From assembly GCA_026315105.1 (NCBI GenBank), contig CM048744.1, positions 658,753,676-658,817,675 on the forward strand: 64,000 nucleotides of DNA, given 5' to 3'. Each line of letters starts with the position of its first letter. The first letter of the stretch is position 1. The notes below the pieces were generated by a model. The model saw only the letters and a list, made by a program, of their open reading frames with translations, was not told the origin of the DNA and searched no databases. The stretch comes from Locusta migratoria. Lineage: Eukaryota; Arthropoda; Insecta; Orthoptera; Acrididae. Position numbers and translations under genes: made by a program. This document shows positions 14,609 through 29,100 of this stretch, one piece after another.

Positions 14609-17600
14609 TAACACATTCACACACCACTCAAAATAGACGAGGTTTGGGATATAGAGGTACGAACTGTAAGGTATGGAAAAAAATATATATATAGGGAAGT
14701 TATCGTAGGTTGAGGCCTGGTTGATTTCGGGATCGGAGAATGTATTGTAGGGATAACTCCCATCTCTTTCTCTCCCATTCTCTTTACCATATGAACATTC
14801 TTGTTATATTAGTTTGGGTCTCAGCCCACAGTACTATTCCACAAGACAAGAAAAGATAGCCGCGGTGGAACGGCCGAGCGCATTGAGACGCTATGCTATG
14901 ATCTGCGAGGCCTTTCCCGATCGGGGGTTCGAATCCCCTCTCGGGCGTGGATGTTTGTGCCGTCTTTAGTATAAGCTAGTTCATAAGTAGTTTGTAAGTT
15001 TAGGGACTGATGACCCCGTTATTAAGTCCCATAAGCTCTACGAACATTTGATTCAAGAAAAGATATACAAATCCAAAATAGAGAAAACTGAGAGTTTCAG
15101 AAATACGTTATGGTGATAATTTGTTATTGTTGGTTTTAAAGGGATTAAACAGTTAGGTCACCAGTCCCCTATAGTGATAAGTCTCTATATTTAATAAAAA
15201 CTGGTAACACTAAACCCCAAATATTTAGGCCTTGAGAAAGTTTTTGACATAAGTTCCCATTCAAAATAAGCAGTTGCCTTTTCAAAAAAGTTTTGAGTCT
15301 ACATATCTAATTACATACTCTGAAATCCACTGTAAGGTGCATGATAGAGGGAACAGTACAGCTGTATACAATAGACAGTAGATGTGACATTAGCATGTGT
15401 AGTGACCGGATGCCTTTTATGTAGTGATCTTGGGTAATCATTGACACAATATATTTACAGACATAAAAAGGAGTGCTGAGGGACACCAAAAAATATTTTT
15501 ATTGTTCTTGACTGCTTTGCTGCTAGTACTTCTCCAGCATCATATTAATTTCTTCAAAATTTTGTCTGCATTTTAAATGTGTTTCTAGTAGTTGTAAGAG
15601 TTTTTCAGTTCCACCATTGTCACAATTTTTTATTACAATGCTTCATGATGTACTCTGCCAAAAGCTTTGGAGAAGTCCAGGAATACTTATGTTGTGAGGA
15701 ATTTTTCTTTCTTGTTTTTTAAGTACATAACTGACATTTTATTGCTTCCAATGTAGACGTAGTTTTCAGTTATGAAAAACTTTATTTCTCCCCTTTTTTG
15801 TGAATGGGTTTGACTACAGCCTGAAAGAACTTGTCAGGGAGTGTACTGTCTTCAAAAACCATCACGAACAGTTTATCAGATAAACTACTGGCTCTTGTAA
15901 CTCATGTTTATATTTCTTAAATATAAGTGGCGAAGTTTCATGTAATCTAACTTTTTTTTTCCTGAATCTGTCAGTTAGCTGAAAAAGTCATCAGTGCATA
16001 TTGCACTAAGTATATCATTGGTCTGTTCAATAGTGGATTCACATGGGTGTTGTGCATCTGGTTTCATAGATGTCACTTTTGACAGAATCTATAAATCTAC
16101 AAAGTAATCATTAAAAATATTGCTATCTAGAAAACAATCTGAAAATCATCATATTTCTCACTTAATTGCACATTAGTAATCATTAAAAATATTGCTATCT
16201 AGAAAGCAATCTGAAATTCATCATATTTCTTACTTAATTGCACATTATCATTTTCAGTTTATGTTTCATAGTTTATAATTATGGTAAGAAAAGAAATTTG
16301 TTGATATCGAATATTACTTTAAGTGTTTAAAGTGTAGCCTTGTATAGGAATGAAACATGGACATTAAATAGTCCTCACCAGAGAAGGATTGGAGCTTTTG
16401 AAATGTGCTGCTACAGGTGAATGCTGAAGATTAGGTAGGTAGATTGCTTAACTAATGAGGATGTACTGAAGAGAATTGGGAGAAAAGAAATGTCTGGCAT
16501 ATGTTGACTAAAAGAAGGGATCAATTGATAGAACACATTCTGAGTCATCAAACAATCACCAATTTAGTATTGGTGGAAAGTGTGTGCACGCACATGTGCA
16601 TGTGTGTGTGTGTGTAGGGGAGGGGGGGGGGGGGTAAAAATAGCAAAGGGATACCAAAAACAATAGCAGGAAGCAGGTTCAAATGGATTTGGTTGCTGCT
16701 CTTATTTGGGGATGGATAGGCTTGAACAAGGTAAAGTAATGTGGAGAGCTTCATCAAACCATTCTCCAGACTAAAGACAACAACAATAACAGTTTCTCAT
16801 TTTATTTGTAATTTGCCATCAAGAATTCATGTCCATTGGCTAATTCTTCCTGCTCTTAATCTCCTGGGCTCTTTGCAGAACACATATTTGCATTGTTCAC
16901 GGAGTTCTTTGTGTAATTCGAAACTAGTTAATCTGTGCTGGCTTTAAATAATTCCCATTTTATTCCTCTATTGTTTTAAAATCTGATGGCACAGGTTTTG
17001 ATTAAGAAATAGATTTTGAGCACATTCACTTTTCCCGTTGAAATGGTATTATTTATAAGCCCCGTTAAAACTTCAAATAATATATTCCAATTATTGTTAA
17101 TCCCATTGAAAATATTTATTGATTTCCATTACTGATGACTTATATTATACCTTATACAGCAATGTTGCTAGCAGAGAAGAAAGGAAGCTTAGGACATAAT
17201 GCCCCATTGATAGTATGGTCTTTAGAGACGTAGCTCACTCTCATATTTTTAGGTAACATTGGGGAAGGAAATCTCTATCCCTTTCAAAAGAACCACCCTG
17301 GCATTTGCCTGGAGTAATTCAGGTAAATTAAGGAATATTCTTTGTTACATTGTTGGCACCATTTGTGATCCTGTAGCTTGCATCAGAGGAATTTACAATG
17401 CCTGCTGCCAGTGGGTATTGAATTAAATCAATGGGGAAAGTAGAAAATTTGTGTGCACCTGGGATTTGAACAGAGCTCCTTATTATTAGGCTTTCTCTGG
17501 ACCACTGTGCCACAGGGGACACAGTGAAAACCACAGTCAGTTGTATATACTAAATCTAGATGGCTGGAGGTGGGTTTGAACCACCCTTCTCCCAAATGCT

Positions 17601-20600
17601 AATCCAATGTGTTACCATTGGGCCACCACACCTAGTAATGATACTTGAAAAATTATCACAACAATAAAAATATTACTCACTGAAAAACAGAGGCTCTGAG
17701 TCATTGACAGAAGCAAACAGAAAAAGAGAGAAAATTTTATTGGTAGCTTTCAGATTAATCTTCTTCGAGCTGGAGTACAAGTCTCTCTCTACAGGACGGA
17801 GTGGTGACAGCCACATGGGCTAAGCTAGAGGAGAGTTGACGCACTGTAGCATAGTTAGGACATTCTTTGATGAAGCACCACACTCTGCCCACAAGCCATA
17901 TGTGCTGACAGTTTAACTATATTTCAATGAATCAGACACACGTCATCATCTTTGTAACACATTAAACCTCTGACCAGAATCCAAGGAGTGTTATTGTCAA
18001 TATTATGACTTTGCCACAGCTGCAACTCTGATTGTGTTGATAGCATCATATGTATATGTAATTTCTTCAAAAAAATTTCTGCATTTCAAAGGTGTTTCTA
18101 GTAGTTGTAAGAGTTTTTCATTTCTACCCCTCTCACAATTTTTGATTACAATGCTTTGTGATGTACTCTGATTTTGTTGATAGTGGCCTTGTGATCACCA
18201 ATGCCACACCTAACTCTGACATCACAATTTTTGTTAAGGTTAGGGCAGTAAATCAGCCATGACCTTTGAACATAACCATCCGGCATTTGTTTGGAGCAGT
18301 TCAACAAAATCACCCCATCTGTATAATTCAGAATAAGAAGGTGGTATCTAAATAACCAGGGTAGTGTAGTGAAACTGAACATGAACTGCTGCATGTTTAT
18401 TGCAGGGTAGTCCACTTTGCTCTTAGCTACATTTTGACAACCTCAGATAGTATTTTCTTTTGCTAGTGTACATTTCTTAAGTTGACCTGGGTATTACTAG
18501 GCTCTGACAAGTGGACCACATGGGTATCGGAGTTTAGAATGCTTTTATATTTATAGTACGTGCTGAACTTAAATAACAATCAGTCAAAGTCATTCAATGC
18601 AAATCTCAAAAATTCTTGAGAAAATCGAGTTTGAAGTTTTGCAATTACAAGTAAGTACCAATAATTGAAAGCATTACAGTGTCTGTCTGTGTAGCTCAGG
18701 TGATAGCATTCTGGTCTCACAATCAGAGAGACGGTGGTACGAATCCCACTGTATTTTTATTGTTTTCAATTTCAGTTATATAAATCTTCTGGAATCTCTT
18801 ATTCTCACGTGTTGTTTCAGTTTTTGTTTATGTGTATGTTGATGAGCTGAAAACCTTGTCACCTATAACAATGGTTGAGTAGATTAGCTGTTTGAAAAGC
18901 CATTAGTAGCTATGGAGATGACTTTCCAAAATCCGTGTCGCAGCTCTGCACAAACAGAACAATCAAAGACTACCGTCGTCAACCAGTAGTGAAGACAGTA
19001 CTTTAAAAAATGTAATTTATGTACTTTGATTGAAACCATCATTATTAACAACCTTTTATAAAATATAGAAAAATACAAATAAAGAAAAATGTGTGCACTT
19101 TTCATAAAAATTACCATTAGATATTATAATTGTGTAAGTATTTGAGGGGAAAAAAATCACCATGGCAGGATTTGAATGACCAGCTGTAGGTTTGGAAGGC
19201 CAGAACACTACCACCTGAGCTACACTGACCGATGGTGCAACTCATTTAATAATTGGTACTAACGGTTACTTGCAATACTTAAAAGTTGATTTTCTTGAGA
19301 GTATTTGAGATTTGTGTCGAATGGCTTTGGCTGATTGTTATTCGAGTTCTGAACTTCAAAAACCATAAATATCAATAAATTATAAAATCCGATACCCATG
19401 TGGTCTCCTTGTGAGATACATGACCATTTTTAATGTCTTCTGGGATGATATGGTCATAATCTATTATGATATGGTCTGCTGAACTACTGTTTGTAGTCAC
19501 TAATCTAGTGGTATATGGTGGAAATAGATATTTAAGTCTTTAAAGTAGAATACAATCTGTGAAATGTTTGCTTTCCTGCCAGTTCGATTAAGTGTTAATG
19601 TACAGAAGTCTGAGTACATAAAGATTTGCAGTTCTACAACCTGACATGAATTCACTCAAAAAGCTATTAAGATATTTAGAAAAGTATTGAAATTTCCAGG
19701 GGAAAGTAACAGAACAAAATATCATTTTGAACACTGCAATTTCAAACTCTTTATTAACACAAAACTTGTTCATCAAAGAACTTTTTCTGTGGCAGTTGTA
19801 GACTTCATTTTTCCCAAGTAAATAGCAACTTCATTGCCTCTATTATGAGCTCTGCAATGGATTATCACACTTTGTTATGGAACTGTATTTTTTAATAATG
19901 AATATTATCTGCCTGTTACTGGTGTTCTGTAATGATCATTATATATTATGCCAATTCTGTGGTAAAATGTGTTTGTAGCATCTTGTTTAATAATTATGCC
20001 GTGACAGTATAATGCCCAAATGGTACATTCCTCTTGTGTGAATTTAAATATGTGTGTGGCGTATATGAGTGACACATTATCCAGTCTAGCACTATTGGAC
20101 AGTTCATTTATCCTAGAAATCTATTTTGTATTGTGTTATCAAAAATTAGTTTGTACGAAAAAATAATTTCCTTTTTTCATTTCGATTTCCAGTTGGTTCT
20201 TGTTGCTAAAGACCATGGTTCACCAGTCCCCTATGAGACAATGCATTTCTTAACAGTACTCCTAGTTGATACAGATGACAACAAGCCAGAGTTTCCGCTG
20301 GATGATACTGTAAACCCATACAAGTTCAGAGTTGTAGAAAACACACCAGCTCCACAATTTATTGGTATGTTTATAATTTTTAATATGACTTGATATTTGG
20401 TGGGACTGTTTATACAGAATCATCGTTACAAAGTAATATGTCATATGTATTGTGTTACAGGCAGGGTAGAAGCTATTGACAGAGATGAAGGACAACATGC
20501 ACGCGTATATTATTACATTATTTCTGGTAATGAAGAAGGAGGTTTCTATATTGATAAGACTGATGGTAGTCTCTATGCCAATAAAACATTTGATCGTGAA

Positions 20601-22783
20601 AAAGAAGAGTTATACGTATTGCACATTAAAGCTACAAATGATCCTGATTATTACACCACCCAGGTAAGAAGAAGTTACAGCCAGACAGTTATTATGTTAT
20701 ATATATCTCTGGATACTTCCCACGCACATCAACCTTTCAGAACTCCGGAGATGGGAACTTGCCCTTCAGCATATTCGCTCTTCCCATCACCCACCTGGTC
20801 TCAATCTCCTCTAAATTCAAATTCCTGCCCACCATTCAACAACATCTTCGCCCCTGATCTCTGGGCAGAGCTTCTGCTTCGACTGGCATCTCTGTCCAAC
20901 TTCTTTGTTTTTTACATATGTCTGCCGTGGTGTGTTTGCATGTATATGTGTGTGTGTGGGTGGGTGTGTTTGTTTACCTATACTTTTTCCCCCTAAGGTA
21001 AGGAATGACTCCTCATCCCTTAAAACCCACATCCTACCCTTTTCCCCCTCCTTCCTTTCTCTTTTCCTGACGAACTAACAATTGCGAAAGATTGAATTTT
21101 CGTGTTTGTGTGTGTTTTTATTTGTGTGTCTGTCAACGGGCCTGTGCTTTTGGTAAGTTAAACCATCTCTATTTTTTATACATATTTTTCCTACCAGGAA
21201 GGTTTCCCTCTGTAATATTATAGAGGAAAAATTTCTAGCAGGAAAAATATATATAAAAAGTAGATGAAGTTTACTTACCAGCCGAAGGAGCACAGGTATG
21301 TGACAACAAAGCAACATAAATAAAACACAAACACACACAAAAGCAATCTTTTGCAACCATTTGTTGCTTCCTCAGGCAAAGTGCAGGGAAGGAGAGGGAA
21401 AAGGAAAGGATGTCGGTTTAAAGGAGAGGAGTTTAATAATAACCAAGTACTAATTATGTTTATACTTCAAACAAGATAGATTGGCTGGCCAGTACTCACC
21501 CATAATTACTTCACCTTTGAGGGTCAGACCTACAAACAAATCAGGAGGACAGCTATGGGAACCAGGATGGCCCCTTCCTATGCCAACCTTTTCACAGGCC
21601 ACATGGAAGAGGCATTGCTTAACACTCAGAAGTTGCACCGCCTGGTTTGGTACAGATTCATAGATAATATCTTTGTGGTCTGAATTCATAGTGAAGAATC
21701 CCTTCTGAACTTCCTTCAAGACTTTAACTCCTGCTCCAACCTAAAATTCACCTGGTCCTCTAAAACTCAAGCCACCTTCCTTGATGTTGACCTTCACCTT
21801 GTTGAGTTATACATCCACACCTCAGTCCATATTAAACCCACAAACAAGCAACAGTACTTTGACAGCTGCCACCCCTTCCATATTAAATGATCCCTTCCCT
21901 ACAGCTTAGGCATCCATGGGAAATGTATATGCTCGAGAAACGACTCCCTCACCACCTACAACAACATTCTATCCAATGGATTCCTCTCTCGCAACTACCC
22001 TACAGACTTCGTCCACTAGCAGATCTCCCGAGCAGTCCATTTCTCCCCCTCCAGCATAATGTCCTAACCTCAGACCACCCAAAAGCATCCCCTTAGTCAC
22101 CCATTACCATCCTGACCTGGAATGCCTCAACAAATTGCTCCGTCAGGGCTATGACTTGCCCAAGTCATGCCCTGAAATGAGATCATCACTCCAAAGTGTT
22201 CTTCCCACACCACCCAGTGTAGCCTTCCACCATCCTCCCAACCTCCGCAACATCCTCGTCCAACCTTACAACATCCCAAAATCACCCTCCCTACTTTATG
22301 GTTCCTACCCCTGTAACCAACCCTGCTTCAAAACCTGTCAAATGAATCCTCCTACTACCACTTACTCCAGCCCCACCACAGGAAAAATCTACCCTATTCA
22401 AGGCAGGGCCACATATGAGACAACACATGTCATATAAAAACTGACATGTGTCCACTGTGCGGCTTTTTATGTTGGTATGACCACCAACAAATTGGCTGAG
22501 TGGATGAATGATCACAGATGGATCGTTCGCCTGGGTGACATCCAGTATCCTGCGACAGAGCATGCCCTCCAGCACGATTCCAGGGAGCTTGGGACATGTT
22601 ACACCACTCGTGCCATTTGGACACTACCACCAAATACCAATCCCTAAGAGCTACGGAGATGGGAACTTGTCCTTCAACATATCCTCTCCTCACCCCCCCC
22701 CCCCCTTGCTTAAATCTACGATAACATCTCCCCCTCCTCCATTACTCATTTCTTGCCCCCCCCCCCTTCCTAACCTTCCTCTC

Positions 22784-22835
<52 letters not shown>

Positions 22836-25800
22836 TTCTCTACATCTTTCCCTTTTAATCAAAAATGTTTTAAACAACCCCCGTCCTTCACCCCCATCAT
22901 TCTGTTCACTCATCTGTACTTCCTTTTTCTTCTTCTTCAAGTATCCTCTGTGGTTATATATATCGTCTTTGGCATGACTCAGTACTAATATACAGTATCT
23001 CTGACTTCCACAATCCTTAAACATCATCTTCATGACCTGAAATACCTTCCCCTTCTATTCCCATTCCCTTTTTCTTTCTTTCTCTCCTACCTGACAAAGG
23101 AACTGGCCAGCCAATCTGTCTCTTCTGAAGTATAATTTATCATCTCTGTGAAGAATTTCCATCATTAATCGAATATTACTTAAATTTAGTTTCTTTTGAG
23201 ACACAAATATTTAAATTGGCAGTTTATTTTTATTAAAAATGCAACCAGCTACAACAACAACAACAAAATCCATAAAAGCAGCTGGTTGCATTTTTAATGA
23301 AAATAAATCACCAGTTCACACTACAGCTGCAGTTTGCATCCAACATGGATATTTGGGGGGGGGGGGGGATGGTAATAATTTAATATTACATGACTGGAAC
23401 CATGATTTTTCTCCCTACAACATCCTTTGTTCTTTGCTGTACCAACAAATCTGCAAAATGTGAGACAAAACACAAGGGCAAAACCTGCCATTTTTATATA
23501 AGTTTATTTTTAACTTATGTGAAGGTTTTTTTCTTTTTTTCCTTGGCAGATGCCTCATATTATTGTTGCTTCTTCTGTCTTTGAAGCATTTCAACATTTT
23601 AGAAGGGATAAAACAAACAAAAGGAAAGGTAATAGTAAATGGGGCTTCAGATGCTCAGTATTTATTGTGCAAATATGTTGTGTGTAAATGAGAGGTCACA
23701 GATGGTGCAATATTATTGTGCATTATTTTTGCTCAGGACACATGAGTTAGAACTCTTCCTGCTTAGCAAACATAGCACTTGACAGTGTGTAAATGGAATT
23801 GTTTCACATTTGAGTTGCCTTTCTTACAAAACACAAGCACAAGTAATGCAAAATAAATGTATAAGAGCTACAGATGTGTTTTCATTTCCTTTTCTGCCAA
23901 CCCTTTTTGTGCTAGAGACATGTTACTTCCATGCCTCAGTGAATAAAAATGTTATTAGTATGTATTACAGAAGATATTGCTCTCTTTACATGCAATCATT
24001 TGCAAATAAACTTCATTCTGACATCTTGAACCATTTATAAAATATGATGATTGTTATGATCTCCATTAATCCTGATTCAAAGGATCGAAATTGGACATTT
24101 GTGTATAACCATCTGCAAGATGAAATATCATTGTGCTCTCATTTTTAAATATATTTTTAATATATAATTTACTAAAAATCGCTTACACACAAAGCATATG
24201 CAACAAATTTCTTAACTGTGCTAACTCCTCCAAATTTCATAGAGCAGTTTGATGAATTTGATGCAGCACAGCATCTATGATAAATAATGAAAAGAAATTC
24301 AATTGAGCATAGTTATCAGAGACAAATTTATGTAAAAATCAAATATCTTCACCAACTAGTTTCTATAAAATCAGATGATAAGTATTTCATAGCATCATTG
24401 TATTGTAAGCTCTGTACTCTCCTTCAATATATTGTGGAAACCATTAGTTCAAATCTCTTACAGTCAACGTAATTATGCAATACTTTGTTTGTGCAATTAA
24501 TAGTGAATGTGTAAGGGGCCCCTTAAGCTGTTGATGGCTTATGCATTACATGTACATACACTGTACAAGTTCACCAACAACCATTCATGCGAAGGTTAGG
24601 AGGTGTCTTTAATTATTTTTGCTCATGAGTCACCTTGAATTTCCACTTTAGACAGCATTGTCATATAACCTTGATTGAAAATAATTAATTTTTCAAACCA
24701 CAACCACAGTGTTTATCTTTTACAGGAAGAAATAGCAAAACTTGCCTTTGAGAGAGACAACAGTATAGCACAAGTACAAATAACTGTACTGGATGTAAAT
24801 GATAACGCTCCACATTTCCTGCACAATGATTATTATGCAGGTGAGTTAAGGAAAATAATATTGAAACTATCAAAGTAAGTAAGAGATACATGCACAGGAA
24901 TGCTGCTCAGTCTGGGGTGTCAAGTATGGATTGTGCGGCCACTCTTGTCAAAGGTTTGAGTTCTCCTTCAGGAATGGGTATGTGTATTGGCATTATCATA
25001 AGTTAATTTAAGTAGTTTGTAAGCCTAGTGACTGATGTCTCTGGCATTTGGTCCCTTATAGTTGGTGTGATGTAACAAGGTACTTTCGTGCATAGAGACA
25101 GAGCAATAGGGAAGGTGTGAGGGGAAGGAGTTACGGTCAACCGCTAACAGTTGAGCCTGCTGGAGAAACATTGCGTAACTTGCAGTCAGCCACACACCGA
25201 GAGAATGAATATTATCGGCTGCATGTGTGGTACTGGAGGGGGATGTGCAGAATGGCTGTAAACTGGGCCGCCTTACTATGTGATGCGACTAGGATTACAA
25301 ACATTTGAACATTTTGAGTGAGAGATAAATAATCACCATGTCAGATATATATTTATTATGGTTTATTGCAGTTGTAAACTAAACCTACACTAAACCAAGA
25401 CATTCTTTTATTCAATAATTCGACTTAAGACAGTTGTTGTACCACATCACGCAGAAATGGAATGGGAAGAATTTTACACTAAACCTGTGTGACTGATACC
25501 ATTCACATAATAATGTCAAGTCCAGATTGTAATTTAACATATCATTTGGACAGTTTACAACTCATTGGAAAGACGTATGACGAGCCGTGACATGCACATA
25601 AGAAAGACACATACATACAGCACTTAAGTTAAAAGGCCACTGGCCTTCCTGAGAATAGAGATCATTTACACAGGCAAAAGCCACAGTCACACAACCTTCA
25701 TCTCTGGCTGTTGCACTCCAAATCATGCTCTGCAGTGAGGGAATAAGAGTAGGAAAAGGGGGGGGGGGGGAGGAGGTTGCATCATGGTGGTGGGGATGGA

Positions 25801-26143
25801 TACAGCACGACCTTATGGAACATGTACGTACTAGATGGGTGGAATGAGATGCATTTTAGAAATGACAGTAGGGAGGCAGAGAAGGGGAAGAAACCAAAAC
25901 ACACAGCACACAAAATGGGAGAAATGAAGGATTCTGGGAGTACTGTTGAGTGTGGAGAAAGAGATAGGTTGCGACCTGGATGATTTCAAGATCGGAGAAT
26001 GTACTGTAAGGATAATGATCATCTGTGTATTTCAGAAAAACTGGTGGTGGGTTGGAGGGTTCAGATTGCTCAGGGTGTGAAGCAACCATTGAAATCAAGC
26101 ATTTGCTCCACTGAAAATTGTTGCACAGGGTAGTCTACCTGTT

Positions 26144-26198
<55 letters not shown>

Positions 26199-29100
26199 CA
26201 CAGTTTGGCATACTAATGGACTGCTGGTTTGAGGTCATGCCAATATATAAATCTGCATAGTGATTTGCTGTGCAGTTGGTAATTATGTGACTGCTTTTAC
26301 AGGTGGTCCGCCTCTGATAAGGTAGGTCAAGCCTGTGATGAGACTGGAATTGCAAGTGCTGGGTGGGTGGATATAGACTAGGGTGTTATGGAGGTTGGGA
26401 GGGCTATGGAACAACACTTCAGGATGGGTGAAAAGATCTTGGGCAAGATTTCAAGGCATGAGAACAGAAAATCAAAATCTTGGCAAAGAATGCATTTTAG
26501 TTGTTTGAATCCAAGGTAGTACTTCTCTCCCCTCCACTTCATCTTGTCTTCCTCAACCCACCATGCCACATACCTGGATGTTAACCTCCACCTCACTGAT
26601 GGCTCTTTTCACACTTCCATCCATACTAAACCTAGCAATCACCAACAGTACCTACACTTTGGCAGTTTCTATCCCTTCCACATAAAAAAATTCCTCCCTT
26701 ACAGCTTATCCACATGTGAACAGAATATTTGCAGTGACAAGTACTCCCTTTCTCAATGTGCTGAAGGTTGTACAAACGCCTTCACAGACAGAAACTATCC
26801 CACAGACCTAGTCCACAGACATCTTCTGTGCTGTACCCCCACATACTCCAAATCCTCCCTCCACCATCATTAAACAGCCAGAGAAGAGTGCTCCCCTTGT
26901 CACCCAATACTGCCCTGGACTCAAACAACTAAAGTGCATTCTTAGATAAAGTTTTGATTTTCTGTCCTCATGTCCAGAAATGAGAGACGTCCTGCCAGAG
27001 ATCCTTCCCACCCCTCTTGAAGTGGCATTCCATCACCCTCCCAACCTCCATAACATCTTAATCTATACCTGTGCCTCCCCAAACTCCAGCCCCTGCCACA
27101 GAGATCATATACCTATGGGAGACCCTGCTGCAAGACCTGCCCAGTCCACCACCCAATACTTCTTATTCCAGTTCTGTCACAGGCTCATTCAAGCCAGTCA
27201 GAGGCTGGACCAACTGTGAAAGCAGCCATTTACTACTGTGTTGCAATCACCGCACAGTTTTCTTTATTGACATGGCCACTAACCAGCTGACCAGTAGGAA
27301 GAATGGACACCACCAAATTGTGGTGAGAAACAAGGTAGACCACCCTGTGGCACAACCTGCAGTGGAGCATATGCTTGATTTCAGTGGTTTCTTCAAGACC
27401 CGAGCAATATGGATCCTCTCACCCATCACCAACTTATCTGATAACCCCCTTTTTCTCCACACCCAACAATTCCTACCCCCTCTATCCTACTCCTCTCCCA
27501 TTTTTGTGTATTAATGTCTGCTTTGCACCCACAAGGAAGAACACTTGGAGCAGTGGTAACGGATGCATATTTTGAAAATATAATAGGACTTCTGAAAATT
27601 AGTAATGTGTTGACATTCCCTTTTTTACAATACAAGTACATTGCCAGAAATAAAAATTGGCACACCCTCTTAGTGTTTTATAGTTCACTAGGGATTTATT
27701 GTCAAAGCAGTACATGAAATAATTACATACACAGATCAAAATCTCAAGTAGTACTGAGTGAAGAAAACACTGTTTTTTGTAAACACAGTGATGCTCGTTC
27801 CGCATTCACTCGTTGAATGACCCAGCCGTCACTCCGGTCGTTTGACAGCGTGCTGCCAGCAGGTGGCGTGCAGGTCACGTCAGCTGTCTAGACGACCGTG
27901 CCCTCCTGTGCCTAGGCCAGGAACTATATCGGACGGGCCCGCACCAGCCACAGAACACAATACAGGTGCGCACGATCTGAATGGCCGGGAGACCTTCAAT
28001 AGAAAAGATCCTTAACAGGGAACGTGTGGTAACTTCCACGGACATGGAGGCCAGGCGGACAACAAAAGGGAAGTTGGAGTATGCGTCAATGACACAAAGC
28101 CAGTAGCTATCTAAGAAGGGCCCTGCAAAATCGACATGGAGTCGTTCCCAAGGTGCAGACGGAGTGGGCCATGGGGAGAGAGATGAGCGAGGAGCTGCTT
28201 GTTGGGATGCACAAGAAGAGCATCCTGCTATGAGGCGAGTTATGTCCCCATCTATGCCTGGCCAATATACGTGTCGGCGGGCAAGCAACTTTGTGCAAGA
28301 GACACCCCAGTGGTCCCGATGTAGAAGATCGAGAATCCGGCAGTGCAATGACGCTGGAACCACCACTCGATGGGAGCCGTCTTCCGTGGACAGAAGTTAA
28401 ATGCCCTCGTAGGTGCTAAGGCGGTGGCGAATGTAATAATAATTGCGGAGAAGGGTCTGATGCCCAACCCGGAGGACGCTCTGACCAGCCTTGCCTCACG
28501 CACTTAAGGACGTCCCGGAGGACAGGGTCAGCAGCGGTAGCCTCCGCGATCCGTGAGCTATTGATAGGGAAACCGGAGACTACATCTACTGCCGACACAT
28601 TTACTGCAAAACACAAAAGCTCTTTGGCATCAAAGACTGGGTGGGGGCCTACCAGGAGGCGTGATAGGGGGTCAGCATTGGCATGATGAGCCGTCGAGCG
28701 GTACTGTATCTCATAATTGAGAAAACGAGAGAGGTACAAGGTCCAGCCTTGAAGACGATGGGCTGCCTTGCCTGGAAGAGCCACCGACGGGTGGAACAAA
28801 GACACTAATGGGTGGTGGTCCGTGTATAGGGTGAACTTTGACCCATAGAGATAAATGTAAAATTTTTTTAGAGCAAAAATGATGGTTAGGGCCTCCTTGT
28901 CCACCCGGGAATACCGGTGCTGCGCCTCCGTAAGAGTTTTAGATGCAAACACCAACTGGCGCTCTGACCCATCGGGAAACTGATGTGCCAACACTGCCCC
29001 CACACCGTGCTGGGAGGCGTCTGCTGCTACCACAAACGGGACCCCCGGGGTGTATGCAGCGAGGCATTGAAAGCGTCAAGGCCGAAGATATTCATAGCCG

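Noticed and set aside
14420..14627. Cys/Val-repeat protein on the minus strand
   Set aside because: Translation of a CA microsatellite in alternate frames.
16105..16248. CRISPR-like repeat
   Set aside because: Only two units, directly adjacent, without spacers, in a eukaryotic intron.
20397..20996. 199-codon open frame as a gene
   Set aside because: Only 20461-20663 (exon 7) has cadherin sequence. The rest is short intron before it and a Penelope-type 3' tail after it.
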